Under the pieces are notes generated by a model. That model was not told where the DNA came from and did not search any database. It saw only the letters and a list, made by a program, of their open reading frames with translations. The translations under genes and the position numbers were made by a program. DNA of 64,000 nucleotides from Oscillospiraceae bacterium (GTDB lineage: Bacteria; Bacillota; Clostridia; Oscillospirales; Ruminococcaceae): NCBI GenBank assembly GCA_017887325.1, contig JAGHIE010000002.1, forward strand, positions 248,001 through 312,000, given 5' to 3'. The stretch's first letter is position 1. Every line of letters begins with the position of its first letter. Shown here in pieces: positions 34,187-43,978 of the stretch.

Positions 34187-35611
34187 TTGAGTAAAAGAGA
34201 AAATATTGTTGTTAGTAAAGAAGATTTAAAAAAGCAACAAGTATTTACAGAAAAAGTAAGAAAAATACTTGAAGATAGATATAAAGATACTATGCCTATG
34301 GCACATGTACATTCTTATGGATGCCAACAAAATATTTCTGATGGTGAAAAAATCAAGGGTATGTTGGCATTAATGGGTTATGGCTTCACCAATAGTACAA
34401 GTGATGCCGATTTAGTTATTTATAATACTTGTGCTATTAGAGAAAATGCGGAAGACAGAGTTTTTGGTAATGTTGGTGCTTTAAAACACATAAAAAAGAA
34501 AAATCCTAACATGATTATTGGTTTATGTGGCTGTATGATGCAACAAAAACATATCGTTGAAAAACTAAAGAAAAGTTTTCCTTATGTTGATCTAATATTT
34601 GGTACTCATGTTGTTCATGAATTACCACAAAATATATATAACGCTTTAACTATGGATAAAAGGGTATTTAATGTACCTGATAGTGATGGTGTTATTGTAG
34701 AAGATCTACCTATTAAAAGAGATGGAACTATTAAAGCATGGGTTCCTATTATGTATGGTTGTAATAATTTCTGTACATACTGTATAGTACCATATGTAAG
34801 AGGTAGAGAAAGAAGTCGTGAACCTGAATTAATTTTGAATGAAATTAAACAGCTTATATCTGAAGGATATAAAGAAATCACATTATTGGGACAAAATGTT
34901 AATTCATATGGAAAAGGCTTAGATGAAGAAATTACATTCTCTGAATTATTAAGAAGAATAAATGCTTTAGATGGTGACTTTAGAATTAGATTTATGACTT
35001 CTCATCCTAAAGACGCTACAAAAGAATTAATAGATACAATTGCAGAATGTGATAAAGTTTGTAACCATTTACATTTACCGGTTCAAAGTGGTAGTGATAG
35101 AATATTAAAACTCATGAATAGACACTACAACAGAGAACAATATATGGAACTTATAAATTATGCTAAAGCTAAAATTCCTGACTTATCTTTTACATCTGAT
35201 ATTATTGTTGGTTTTCCTACCGAAACAGAAGAAGATTTTAAAGGTACAATAGATTTAATAAAAGAAGTTGAATATGATAGTTTATTTACATTCATTTATT
35301 CAAAAAGAGTAGGAACAAAAGCAGCAGAAATGGAAGATCCTATTACTAATAAAGAAAAATCTGAACGATTCCAATATCTTTTAGATGTACAAAAAGACAT
35401 TGGTGTTGAAAAATACAAAAAATATGTAGGGAAGACTGTTAGGGTATTAGTTGACGGAGAAGGGAAGTCTGGAGAAGACTACCTTACAGGAAGAACTGAT
35501 AACTTTATAATCGTTGATTTTAAAGGTGATAAGTCTTTAATTGGCCAATTTGTTGATGTTGAGATTACTCAAGCTTTAAATTGGGCATTATTAGGTAAAA
35601 TTTGTGAATAG
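34187..35611 (+). CDS. miaB: tRNA-2-methylthio-N6-dimethylallyladenosine synthase
   Basis: This 474-residue radical SAM methylthiotransferase modifies adenosine 37 of tRNAs reading UNN codons. The N-terminal UPF0004 domain contains cysteines in SYGCQQN, NTCAIRENA and GLCGCM. The radical SAM motif is CNNFCTYC, followed by VRGRERSR. A TRAM domain ends the protein. It appears to start with TTG at 34187, nine bases after GGAGG, since no ATG is suitably placed. The YlbF/YmcA-family gene follows, as in Bacillus. Confidence 0.95.
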   Translation: MSKRENIVVSKEDLKKQQVFTEKVRKILEDRYKDTMPMAHVHSYGCQQNISDGEKIKGMLALMGYGFTNSTSDADLVIYNTCAIRENAEDRVFGNVGALKHIKKKNPNMIIGLCGCMMQQKHIVEKLKKSFPYVDLIFGTHVVHELPQNIYNALTMDKRVFNVPDSDGVIVEDLPIKRDGTIKAWVPIMYGCNNFCTYCIVPYVRGRERSREPELILNEIKQLISEGYKEITLLGQNVNSYGKGLDEEITFSELLRRINALDGDFRIRFMTSHPKDATKELIDTIAECDKVCNHLHLPVQSGSDRILKLMNRHYNREQYMELINYAKAKIPDLSFTSDIIVGFPTETEEDFKGTIDLIKEVEYDSLFTFIYSKRVGTKAAEMEDPITNKEKSERFQYLLDVQKDIGVEKYKKYVGKTVRVLVDGEGKSGEDYLTGRTDNFIIVDFKGDKSLIGQFVDVEITQALNWALLGKICE

Positions 35612-35655
35612 TTTTTAATTATATAAAATATATGTTTAGAAGGAGAGTTAAAACT

Positions 35656-36066
35656 ATGACTATAATTGAAATGGCAAGACAAATGGGAAAAGAAATCCAA
35701 GAAAGTGCAGAATATAAAGCTCTATATGCTGCAAAAGAAGCAAATGATAACGATGCTGATTTACAACAATTAATCGAAAAATTCAACTTAAAAAGAGTTG
35801 AATTAAATGTTGCTATGTCAGCAGAAGAAAAAGATGAAGAAAAAATTTCTAAATGCAATACAGAATTACAAGAATTATATAATTCTGTAATGGCTAATGA
35901 AAACATGATAGCTTTTAACAAAGCAAACAAAGATTTAAATGATATGATGAACCAAATTACAACTATTCTTATGAAATCTGTAAATGGTGAAGATCCTGAA
36001 ACTTGTGCGGCTGTAGAAGAACATTCTTGTGGTGGTAGCTGTTCTTCTTGCTCAGGTTGTCACTAA
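35656..36066 (+). CDS. YlbF/YmcA (RicA/RicF-type) family protein with cysteine-rich tail
   Basis: This 136-residue protein is mainly helical (about 1-105) and matches the YlbF/YmcA family, as in MTIIEMARQMGKEIQESAEY. Next to miaB it corresponds by position to Bacillus ricA (ymcA). There RicA, RicF and RicT form an iron-sulfur complex that guides RNase Y processing and affects sporulation and competence. The C-terminus is strikingly rich in cysteine: residues 117, 125, 129, 132 and 135, ending CSSCSGCH. This could bind an iron-sulfur cluster or another metal. The start is the ATG at 35656 after AGAAGGAG. Confidence 0.85.
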   Translation: MTIIEMARQMGKEIQESAEYKALYAAKEANDNDADLQQLIEKFNLKRVELNVAMSAEEKDEEKISKCNTELQELYNSVMANENMIAFNKANKDLNDMMNQITTILMKSVNGEDPETCAAVEEHSCGGSCSSCSGCH

Positions 36067-36078
36067 TAAAAACATGTT

Positions 36079-36119
36079 AAAAAAGACTCAAATCGCTATA
36101 AACGATTTGAGTCTTTTTT
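36079..36119. terminator. Bidirectional terminator at the strand switch
   Basis: A 17-bp stem (36079-36095 with 36103-36119) with A and T runs lies between the convergent YlbF-like and symporter genes. Confidence 0.9.
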
Positions 36120-36121
36120 TA

Positions 36122-37312
36122 TTATTCAATAACTTCACAATTTTCAACTTTTATATTATTTTTATCAGCAAATTTTGATAATATTAAAGTCAAAGCTCCA
36201 TCACCAGTAACATTACATGCTGTTCCAAAACTATCTTGTAAAGCAAATATTGTTAACATTAAAGCTGTCCCTGTATCATCAAATGACAAAATTCCTGTAA
36301 TTATACCTAAAGATGCAACTACTGTTCCTCCTGGAACTCCTGGTGCACCTATGGCAAAAATTCCCAAAAGCAAGCAGAAAATAATCATAGAAGTTAAACT
36401 TGGTAACTTGCCATATAATATTTGAGAAACTGTCATTACAAAAAACACCTCTGTTAAAACAGAACCACATAAATGAATATTAGCAAAAAGTGGTATACCA
36501 AAATTAACCATATCTTTTCTTAAAACAGGTGATTTGTTTGCAGATTTTAGAGCTACTCCCAAAGTTGCTGCTGATGACATTGTTCCTACAGCAGTTAGGT
36601 AAGCAGGGAGGTAGTATTTAATAATTTCTATAGGATTTTTCTTAGAATAAATACCTGCAATAAAATATAATAAAAACAACCAAATAAAATGTCCTAACAT
36701 AACAATAACAATAACTTTTAAAAATACTGGCAACTGTCTTGTTAAAGTTCCTTCATAAGCTAGTCCTGCAAAAGTAGAAGCTATGAAAAAGGGAAGTATT
36801 GGAATTATAACTCTTGATACAATTGATAAAACAACTTTTTGAAATTCATCTAAAAAATTAGCTATTCTTGTAGCTTTTGTCCATGTTACTGCTAAACCAA
36901 TTAAAATAGATGACACCAAAGCTGTCATTACTTCCATTATTGGTGGTATTTTTAATTCAAATACTACTTTAGGTAATTCTCTTATCTTATCAACATCAGA
37001 AACAATAGATAAATGAGGAATTATATTATATCCTGCAAAAGCAGACATAAATGCAGCGCCAATAGTTGATACATATGCAATTATTAATGCAAAAAACAAT
37101 ACTTTTGACGCATTTTTACCTAATTTAGTAATAGATGGTGCAATAAATCCAATTATAATTAAAGGAACACAGTAAGTTATAATTTGTCCTAATACATATT
37201 TTATTGTAACCATAATATTCATTATAGTTTCATTACTTATTAAGCCTATAATAGAACCAACTAGAACTGCTATTAACAGCTTAAACGGAAGACTATTTAA
37301 TATTTTCTTCAC
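36122..37312 (-). CDS. Dicarboxylate/amino acid:cation symporter
   Basis: This 396-residue transporter of the DAACS (glutamate/aspartate transporter) family has about eight membrane helices and two re-entrant loops. The LGVALKSANKSPVLRKDMV region, IHLCGSVLTEVFFV, and the substrate/ion motif ITGILSFDDTGTALMLTIFALQDSFGTACNVTGDGALT are present. It probably imports glutamate, aspartate, serine or C4-dicarboxylates with sodium or protons. The start appears to be GTG, 11 bases after AGGAG. An AT-rich palindrome lies just upstream of that site. Asparaginase and gatCAB nearby hint at acidic amino acids. Confidence 0.88.
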   Translation of the reverse strand: MKKILNSLPFKLLIAVLVGSIIGLISNETIMNIMVTIKYVLGQIITYCVPLIIIGFIAPSITKLGKNASKVLFFALIIAYVSTIGAAFMSAFAGYNIIPHLSIVSDVDKIRELPKVVFELKIPPIMEVMTALVSSILIGLAVTWTKATRIANFLDEFQKVVLSIVSRVIIPILPFFIASTFAGLAYEGTLTRQLPVFLKVIVIVMLGHFIWLFLLYFIAGIYSKKNPIEIIKYYLPAYLTAVGTMSSAATLGVALKSANKSPVLRKDMVNFGIPLFANIHLCGSVLTEVFFVMTVSQILYGKLPSLTSMIIFCLLLGIFAIGAPGVPGGTVVASLGIITGILSFDDTGTALMLTIFALQDSFGTACNVTGDGALTLILSKFADKNNIKVENCEVIE

Positions 37313-37349
37313 TAAATATCAACTCCTATATTATTAAAATAATATAACT

Positions 37350-37378
37350 ATAATAAACTATAATGAAAATAAAATCAA
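37350..37378 (-). promoter_or_regulatory. Sigma-A promoter for the symporter gene
   Basis: The reverse strand reads TTGATT, 17 bases and TATTAT about 38 bases before the start. Confidence 0.6.
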
Positions 37379-37402
37379 TACTTTTTTGGTGTATTTTAAA
37401 AA

Positions 37403-38377
37403 TTATTTTCTTTTAATATTAGATAGAGGATTACTATCTATAGCTTTTTTTATTTGATTATCCGATATATGTGTATAAATTTGAGTAGTTCCTAAATTTA
37501 CATGACCCAATATTTCTTGTAAAACTCTAACATCAACATTTCCATGCTGATACATCATAGTTGCAGCTGTATGTCTTAATTTATGAACAGAGTATCCTTT
37601 TCCATCTAATCCAGCTTTTTTTAATGTATCACTAACAATCATTTCAACGCGTCTAGCCCCAATACGATTACCATTTCTACCTATAAACAAAGCATTTTTA
37701 CTACTTGGCTTTATTTTTGAAAAGTTAGAATTTCTATACTTTAAATAATCAGATAGAGCATCTATACAAGCTTGATTTAAATATATCATTCTTTCTTTAT
37801 TTCCTTTACCACGAAGTAGTAAAGTATCATTTCTTATATCATCTAAATTTATACCAACTAATTCATTTAAACGCATCCCACAATTTAAGAATAAAGTTAT
37901 AATACAAAAATCTCTTTCTTTATAATCTCCATCAACTGCGTTTAATAATTCTATACTGTTTTCTAAAGTTAAATATTTAGGTAATGTTTTTGCTATTTTG
38001 GGTGATTCTAGATTTTCAACTGGATTTTCTTTAAGTAAATTTAGATTATTTGTAAGGTATTTAAAGAAAACTTTTAAACAAGAAACTTTTCTAGCACGGC
38101 TTTTCGCATTATTAGAGCGTTCTGAAGATACAAATAGCAAAAACTCATAAACATCTGATAATGTTATAGTTTTTATAACATCTATATTAATATCAGAAAT
38201 ATCTATTTTGTTAAAATCTGTATCATTATCTACTAAATTTTTATTTCTTTTTATAAATCTAAAAAATGTTTTTAAATCAGTATAATAAGCATTTACAGTT
38301 GTTTTAGAACGACCCTTAATAAATTCCATATAAGACAAAAAATCTCTAACTAATTGCGGACAATCTAAATACTGCAT
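37403..38377 (-). CDS. xerC: Tyrosine recombinase XerC/XerD
   Basis: This 324-residue tyrosine recombinase has all catalytic residues: Arg169 in CGMRLNELVG, a Lys in RGKGNKE, His265 and Arg268 in HKLRH, His292 in GHVNLG and Tyr301. An N-terminal SAM-like domain spans about 1-120 and carries an insertion (about 47-75) that makes it longer than the usual 300. Such enzymes resolve chromosome dimers at dif. A lone host-type gene between core genes argues against a phage integrase. The ribosome binding site AGGGGG follows a hairpin. Confidence 0.9.
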   Translation of the reverse strand: MQYLDCPQLVRDFLSYMEFIKGRSKTTVNAYYTDLKTFFRFIKRNKNLVDNDTDFNKIDISDINIDVIKTITLSDVYEFLLFVSSERSNNAKSRARKVSCLKVFFKYLTNNLNLLKENPVENLESPKIAKTLPKYLTLENSIELLNAVDGDYKERDFCIITLFLNCGMRLNELVGINLDDIRNDTLLLRGKGNKERMIYLNQACIDALSDYLKYRNSNFSKIKPSSKNALFIGRNGNRIGARRVEMIVSDTLKKAGLDGKGYSVHKLRHTAATMMYQHGNVDVRVLQEILGHVNLGTTQIYTHISDNQIKKAIDSNPLSNIKRK

Positions 38378-38392
38378 ATCTTAGCCCCCTCA

Positions 38393-38471
38393 ACTTCGTT
38401 AAATTTTAATTTAACGAAGTATTATTATTATTTTTTTTGGGGTAAAAGTTATTTGTTTCCTTTACCCCAAA
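38393..38471 (-). promoter_or_regulatory. Two hairpins between gatB and xerC
   Basis: One stem pairs 38393-38404 with 38409-38420 and lies directly before the xerC ribosome binding site. The other pairs 38436-38446 with 38461-38471 (TTTGGGGTAAA and its complement). Neither has a T run in the direction of transcription, so I do not call them terminators with confidence. Confidence 0.5.
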
Positions 38472-38497
38472 TTATATTTATTAATTGTAATGATTAA

Positions 38498-39937
38498 TTA
38501 ATGTTCATCTATATATTTTAAAATCAATTCTTTTAATTTAGCAGGATTACCTTGACCTTTAGTAGCTTTCATACATTGTCCAGTTAAAAATCCTAAAGCA
38601 TTTGTTTTTCCATTTTTATAGTCAGTAATTGATTTTTCATTATTTGACATAACTTCATTAACTATTTTTTCTAATTCATTTTCGTCAGAAATTTGCATTA
38701 AACCTTTTTCTTTGACAATTTCCATTGCTGATTTATCTTCATTTAACAATATATCAAATACCTTTTTACCAGCTGCATTAGAAATTTTACCACTTTCAAT
38801 AAGCTCTATTAATTCTGCTAATTTTTGACTAGTTAATTTTGTTTCAGAAATTTGTAATTTACTATCGTTCATAAATTTAGAAATATCACCTAATATCCAA
38901 TTTGCAATTGATTTTGGTGAACATTTGTTTTCTGAAACTGTATCTTCAAATAATTTACATTTTTCGATACTATCTACTATTGTAATAGCATCAATTTGAC
39001 TTAAGCCAAAATCTCTAACAAATCTTACTATTTTTTTATTAGGAAGTTCTGTAATTTGAGATTTTAATTCACTTACATAATCTTCTTCCAATACAATAGT
39101 TAATAAATCTGGTTCTGGGAAATAACGGTAATCATGAGCATCTTCTTTACTTCTCAATAATATATTTTTACCTTGAGCATCGTCCCAACGACGAGTTTCT
39201 TGTGTAATTTCTCCACCGTTATTTAAAACTTCTATTTGTCTATTTGCTTCATATTCTATTGCTCTAACAACGGCACTAAATGAGTTAACATTTTTCATTT
39301 CAACTCTTGTACCAAATTTATTAGTACCTTTTTCCATTATTGATACGTTTACGTCGCAACGAATAGAACCTTCTTGCATTTTACAGTCTGAAATATCTAA
39401 ATATTGTAATATAGCTCTAATTGCGTCTAAATATGCTTTAGCTTCTGATGAACTTCTAATATCTGGTTCTGAAACTATCTCGATTAAAGGAACTCCACAA
39501 CGGTTAAAGTCAACTAAAGAACCATCAAAGTTATTACTATGTAATAATTTACCAGCATCTTCTTCAATATGAATTCTTGTAACACCTATTCTTTTTTCTT
39601 CACCATCTACAAGAACATCAACATAACCATTTTCACAAAGTGGTACATCAAATTGAGATATTTGATAAGCTTTTGGTAAGTCAGGATAGAAATAATTTTT
39701 TCTATCTTGTTTGCATATTCTATTGATAGAACAATTTAAAGCATGTCCCATTTTAACTGCTTTTTCTACTACTTTTTCATTTAATGTTGGCAAAGTACCT
39801 GGCATACCCATACATATAGGACAACATTGAGTATTAACTTCTAAACCGAATTCATTATTACAACTACAATATATTTTTGAATTTGTATTTAATTCAGCAT
39901 GAACTTCCAAGCCAACAACTATTTCGTATTCTTTCAT
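38498..39937 (-). CDS. gatB: Asp-tRNA(Asn)/Glu-tRNA(Gln) amidotransferase subunit B
   Basis: This 479-residue subunit binds the mischarged tRNA and activates it for amidation. The start YEIVVGLEVHAELNT and the motifs HIEEDAGKLLH and DFNRCGVPLIEIVSEPD are hallmarks. The C-terminal YqeY-like domain is present. It is the last gene of gatCAB and has GAGGA before the ATG. The operon implies that Gln-tRNA, Asn-tRNA or both are made by transamidation here. Confidence 0.97.
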   Translation of the reverse strand: MKEYEIVVGLEVHAELNTNSKIYCSCNNEFGLEVNTQCCPICMGMPGTLPTLNEKVVEKAVKMGHALNCSINRICKQDRKNYFYPDLPKAYQISQFDVPLCENGYVDVLVDGEEKRIGVTRIHIEEDAGKLLHSNNFDGSLVDFNRCGVPLIEIVSEPDIRSSSEAKAYLDAIRAILQYLDISDCKMQEGSIRCDVNVSIMEKGTNKFGTRVEMKNVNSFSAVVRAIEYEANRQIEVLNNGGEITQETRRWDDAQGKNILLRSKEDAHDYRYFPEPDLLTIVLEEDYVSELKSQITELPNKKIVRFVRDFGLSQIDAITIVDSIEKCKLFEDTVSENKCSPKSIANWILGDISKFMNDSKLQISETKLTSQKLAELIELIESGKISNAAGKKVFDILLNEDKSAMEIVKEKGLMQISDENELEKIVNEVMSNNEKSITDYKNGKTNALGFLTGQCMKATKGQGNPAKLKELILKYIDEH

Positions 39938-39952
39938 AACTAATTATCCTCA

Positions 39953-41413
39953 CTATTTAATATCAGGTATTTTATTAAATCCACCAACTAGGGATTCATA
40001 AGCAAATGCTGTATTTAACAATGTTTGTTCGCCAAATTTTCTACCTATTAATTGAGCACCTATTGGAAGATTATTATCATATCCACAAGGAATGCTTAAT
40101 GCAGGTAATCCAGCAATATTTACTGTTGTTGTACAAATATCTGATGCATACATTTTTAATGGATCATTTGTATTTTCACCGATTTTAAATGCAACATCTG
40201 GTGCAGTTGGTGTTAAAATTACATCACATGCATCAAAAGCATCGTTAAACTCAGCTGATATTTTTTGTTGTAATAATTTTGCTTTTTTATAATAAGCATC
40301 ATAGTAACCAGAACTTAATACGAATGTTCCTAATAAAATTCTACGTTTTACTTCATCGCCAAAGCCTTCACTTCTAGTTTTTTCATACATATCAACTAAT
40401 CCATTATAGTCACTAGCACGATATCCATATTTTACACCATCAAATCTAGCTAAGTTTGAAGACGCTTCAGCTGAAGAAATAATATAATAAGCATTTAAAG
40501 CATAATCTGTACTTGGTAATGAGATTTCTTTTAATATTGCACCTTGTTTTTCTAATTCTTTAGATAAATTTAAAACAGCTTCTTTAACATTATCAGAAAC
40601 ACCTTTACCAAAATATTCTTTTGGTAAACCGATAACTTTTCCCTTAATATCAGTATTTAAATTTGCTCTAAAATCTGGATACTCTCTAATAGCTGATGTA
40701 GCATCTAAATTATCTCTACCACAAATAGCAGAATATAACATAGCGACATCACTTACACTTCTTCCTATAGGTCCAATTTGATCCAAAGATGAAGCAAAAG
40801 CTATAAGACCATATCTTGATACAGAACTATATGTAGGTTTTAGACCTACTACACCACAATAAGATGCAGGTAAACGAATAGATCCCCCTGTATCTGATCC
40901 TAAAGATAACATAGTTTCTCCTGCACTAACACTTGATGCACTACCACCAGAAGATCCTCCAGGAACACAATCTAAATTATGTGGATTTTTAGTCTTTTTA
41001 AAATAAGAAGTTTCAGTTGAAGAACCCATAGCAAATTCGTCCATATTAAGTTTACCAACTGGAACATAGTCACAATTATTTAATTTTTCTATAACAGTTG
41101 CATTATAAGGAGGTACAAAGTTTTCTAACATTTTAGATGAACAAGTAGTTTTTACACCTTTAGTACAAATATTATCTTTAATAGCGATAGGTATACCAGC
41201 TAAATTACTTAAACTTTCACCTTTTGCAATTTTTTCGTCTACTTCTCTTGCTTTTTCTAAAGCTAGTTCTTTTGTTACTGTTACAAAAGATCCTACTTTA
41301 TCTTCTACTTCATCAATTCTATCAAGAACTGATTTTGTAACTTCAACAGAAGAACATTCTTTGTTTTTTAGCATATCAGATATTTCTGTTGCTGTATATC
41401 TAAATAACTCCAT
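39953..41413 (-). CDS. gatA: Asp-tRNA(Asn)/Glu-tRNA(Gln) amidotransferase subunit A
   Basis: This 486-residue amidase-signature enzyme releases ammonia from glutamine. The catalytic Lys lies in [10 protein letters not shown]. The cis-Ser and nucleophile Ser lie in [15 protein letters not shown] and [12 protein letters not shown]. It is the middle gene of gatCAB, 15 bases from gatB. Length and ends are normal. Confidence 0.97.
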   Translation of the reverse strand: MELFRYTATEISDMLKNKECSSVEVTKSVLDRIDEVEDKVGSFVTVTKELALEKAREVDEKIAKGESLSNLAGIPIAIKDNICTKGVKTTCSSKMLENFVPPYNATVIEKLNNCDYVPVGKLNMDEFAMGSSTETSYFKKTKNPHNLDCVPGGSSGGSASSVSAGETMLSLGSDTGGSIRLPASYCGVVGLKPTYSSVSRYGLIAFASSLDQIGPIGRSVSDVAMLYSAICGRDNLDATSAIREYPDFRANLNTDIKGKVIGLPKEYFGKGVSDNVKEAVLNLSKELEKQGAILKEISLPSTDYALNAYYIISSAEASSNLARFDGVKYGYRASDYNGLVDMYEKTRSEGFGDEVKRRILLGTFVLSSGYYDAYYKKAKLLQQKISAEFNDAFDACDVILTPTAPDVAFKIGENTNDPLKMYASDICTTTVNIAGLPALSIPCGYDNNLPIGAQLIGRKFGEQTLLNTAFAYESLVGGFNKIPDIK

Positions 41414-41428
41414 AAAAATACCTCTCTT

Positions 41429-41698
41429 TTACTCTACTACTTTAGGAACTACAACACAACCTGCTTTTGTTTGAGGAGCGTTTTGCATTAGTTCATCTCT
41501 CTTAAAGTTGTTTTGTGCTACATCTTCTCTTAACACCATAGAATTATCTTTGTCTAATAAAGAGCCTGTATCTTCTAAATCAGATAAATTTTCTATCATA
41601 GAAACTATATTTTCCATATCTTTTTCGAATTTTTCAATTTCGCTATCATCAACTTTTAATCTTGACAATTTTGCTATATGTTTTATATCAATTTTCAT
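41429..41698 (-). CDS. gatC: Asp-tRNA(Asn)/Glu-tRNA(Gln) amidotransferase subunit C
   Basis: This 89-residue stabilising subunit wraps around the GatA-GatB interface. IKHIAKLSRLKVDDSEIEKFEKDMENIV and the late LREDV and QTKAGCVVVPKVVE segments are typical. It is first in the operon, with a strong sigma-A promoter and GGAGG upstream. Confidence 0.94.
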   Translation of the reverse strand: MKIDIKHIAKLSRLKVDDSEIEKFEKDMENIVSMIENLSDLEDTGSLLDKDNSMVLREDVAQNNFKRDELMQNAPQTKAGCVVVPKVVE

Positions 41699-41735
41699 AA
41701 ACTTACCTCCTATTTTACATAACTTTCAATCTATA

Positions 41736-41764
41736 ATTATATCAGAATTTATGCTTATTATCAA
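41736..41764 (-). promoter_or_regulatory. Sigma-A promoter for gatCAB
   Basis: The reverse strand reads TTGATA, 17 bases and a perfect TATAAT, with a short leader before gatC. Confidence 0.75.
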
Positions 41765-41774
41765 TATATATTAG

Positions 41775-42782
41775 CTATTTCTTTAACAAAATATCTTTAT
41801 TAACTGTTGTATAAAACAACTTTCTTTTTTCATTATATGATAAATTTTCCATAGCTGAAATCCACATTGTTTTTGTTAAAACTGCTTCTAGTGTCATATC
41901 ATAAGCTTCTAAAATATTACTTTCTTTTTTTACTTTTTTCCCAACACTATATACTTCCATATCACTACCTTCTTGTATAACTTGTGTTGTTACGATTATC
42001 AATTTATTTTCTATTCCATATTTTTTGAGCAAAGTTGTTATTTTATCAGAAATACAATCAGGTATTCCACCTGTACCAAAACTTTCTAAAATAATATGAT
42101 TATATCTGTCAAAAATTATATCTAGTATATCAGAATTCATATCTGGAGTAATTTTTAACAAAAATACATCTTTTGATATTTTATTATAAAATTTTGTTTC
42201 AATATTTTTTTTACAATTATCAATATATCTAATTATATATCCATCTTGAATAATAGCTATAACAGGATAATTAATACTATCAAACGCTCTATAACTTTTT
42301 GTTTTCATTTTTTTAGCTCTAGTTCCAACTATAACCTTGCCATTAAAAACTATTACAACATCACTAGAATTATCATCACACGCATATAAAATTGCATCAT
42401 ATAAATTAATTCTTGCATCTGTATCCTCTAAATGAATAGGTCTTTGTGAACCTGTAAAAACAATTGGTTTTCTTGAATTTTGTATCAAATAAGATATAGC
42501 ACTTGATGAATAAGCCATTGTATCTGTTCCATGACATATTACAAAACCGTCATATTTTTCATAGTTATTCTTTATTATATCAGCAAGTTCCATCCATATT
42601 TCAACCGAAATATTAGTACTATCAATATTGCAAATTTGAATAGTTTCAATATTACAAAATTTATTTACTTCTGGAATTTTTGCTACTATTTCTTCAGATG
42701 TTAATACTGGAGTTAATCCATTTAAGCCGTTTCCTGAAGCTATAGTTCCTCCAGTTGCTATTAAAAGTATATTTTTCTTCAT
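41775..42782 (-). CDS. ansA: Type I L-asparaginase
   Basis: This 335-residue cytoplasmic asparaginase hydrolyses asparagine to aspartate and ammonia. Both active-site threonine motifs are present: ATGGTIAS near the N-terminus and CHGTDTMAYS at the second site. A conserved Lys follows in the FTGSQRP-to-KV region. It has no signal peptide, fitting the type I group. The start codon overlaps the stop codon of the upstream membrane protein gene by one base, with GAGGAAAA before it, so they are co-translated. It precedes gatCAB on the same strand, but that operon has its own promoter. Confidence 0.92.
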   Translation of the reverse strand: MKKNILLIATGGTIASGNGLNGLTPVLTSEEIVAKIPEVNKFCNIETIQICNIDSTNISVEIWMELADIIKNNYEKYDGFVICHGTDTMAYSSSAISYLIQNSRKPIVFTGSQRPIHLEDTDARINLYDAILYACDDNSSDVVIVFNGKVIVGTRAKKMKTKSYRAFDSINYPVIAIIQDGYIIRYIDNCKKNIETKFYNKISKDVFLLKITPDMNSDILDIIFDRYNHIILESFGTGGIPDCISDKITTLLKKYGIENKLIIVTTQVIQEGSDMEVYSVGKKVKKESNILEAYDMTLEAVLTKTMWISAMENLSYNEKRKLFYTTVNKDILLKK

Positions 42783-43852
42783 TAAATTTTCCTCATTAAA
42801 CCTTTCGTTTTTTCACAACTCAACTTACTAATAAACAAGTCAAATATTTTACTAAAAATAACAGCATAAATACTGCCTAATGTATTATAAACTATTCTTA
42901 ATAAAATTGCCATAGGCAACCCTAAACTAGAAACAGCATTAGAAAGTCCTCCAAAACAATTAAATACTGTTTGCCATTGATATGTACCTGAAAAACCTGT
43001 CATTAAACCTCCTAGAATACCAATTTGTTCAAAAATAGGAGTTGGTAAAATAAAAGACCCCAATATAAATAATATACAACCTACAACTACATACATAGGT
43101 CTATGTTTTAATCGTATATTCATTTTTTCTACACTAGGTTGTAATACAGATAGACAAGCAATTCCTAACCACATAATTCTCTCTAGTCCTAATATTCTAC
43201 CAAATAAAATTAATGTAGATAATGATAATGCCAATTTAATCTGCCATCTACCTCTAAAAGATAAACAGCTAAATTCTAAAAACAAATCTTTTATACTTCT
43301 TCTATATTTTTTATTTTTATGTTTTACATAATATATTATGCAAACAACAATACCTCCAAAAACTAATGACATAGCTCTGTTTTTAAATTGTTCTGGGGTA
43401 ACATCATACCCTTGTAATAATAAATATGACAATATAACAGTAGATTGATTTGACATTAACATATTATGACAACTTAATATTAATAAAACAGTAATAGCTA
43501 ATAAATCTATAAAAAATCCCAAAGCAAAATTTACTTTATTGGAAAGATAAGGAAAAAATGTATATATTAAAAATATTATTCCAACATTAATTACGCCATT
43601 AACTTTATTTACACCTAGATCAACAAATCTAAAAACAAGTACAGCTATTAATACCACAACTCCTGCTATGCTATTTTCAGTTCCAAATAATATACTATAT
43701 AATATTACCACTATCATACAAAATGCTATACATAATATATTTTTCAAAATAAAAGCTAATATAATTTTTCTTTTCTTTTTCTTTTCAGTTTGTTTCTTTA
43801 TCATATTTTTTAATGTTAATGCATCACACTGCATTAAAGTATAAAAATTCAT
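42782..43852 (-). CDS. FUSC-like integral membrane protein
   Basis: This 356-residue protein has two blocks of about five hydrophobic helices separated by a basic segment (KHKNKKYRRSIKD near residue 180-195). Such twinned architecture and the later segment RLKHRPMYVVVGCILFILGSF fit the FUSC (fusaric acid resistance-like) or aromatic-acid-exporter group. The family identity is moderate. A role in exporting small organic acids is only inferred. It is coupled to asparaginase, which is an unusual partner. AAGGGG precedes the ATG. Confidence 0.7.
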   Translation of the reverse strand: MNFYTLMQCDALTLKNMIKKQTEKKKKRKIILAFILKNILCIAFCMIVVILYSILFGTENSIAGVVVLIAVLVFRFVDLGVNKVNGVINVGIIFLIYTFFPYLSNKVNFALGFFIDLLAITVLLILSCHNMLMSNQSTVILSYLLLQGYDVTPEQFKNRAMSLVFGGIVVCIIYYVKHKNKKYRRSIKDLFLEFSCLSFRGRWQIKLALSLSTLILFGRILGLERIMWLGIACLSVLQPSVEKMNIRLKHRPMYVVVGCILFILGSFILPTPIFEQIGILGGLMTGFSGTYQWQTVFNCFGGLSNAVSSLGLPMAILLRIVYNTLGSIYAVIFSKIFDLFISKLSCEKTKGLMRKI

Positions 43853-43933
43853 TACTAATATATCCCCTTATTGTCAATTTTAAGCGTAATAAAAAATTAT
43901 ACTATATAAATATTAATATTTCTATATTTTTTT

Positions 43934-43965
43934 ATAAAAAAATAGACCTAATTTATTAGGTCTAT
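43934..43965 (-). terminator. htpG terminator
   Basis: A 10-bp stem (43942-43951 with 43956-43965) is followed on the reverse strand by a run of seven T. Confidence 0.85.
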
Positions 43966-43978
43966 CTCAAATACTAAA

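Noticed and set aside
37403-38377. Phage or transposon integrase
   Set aside because: The gene is a host-type XerC between core genes, with no attachment repeats, tRNA or phage genes around it.
36066-38500. Replication terminus with a dif site near the strand switch and xerC
   Set aside because: The gene direction flips here, but no sequence like the Firmicutes dif consensus is visible in the nearby gaps, and xerC genes are often far from dif. GC skew was not computed.
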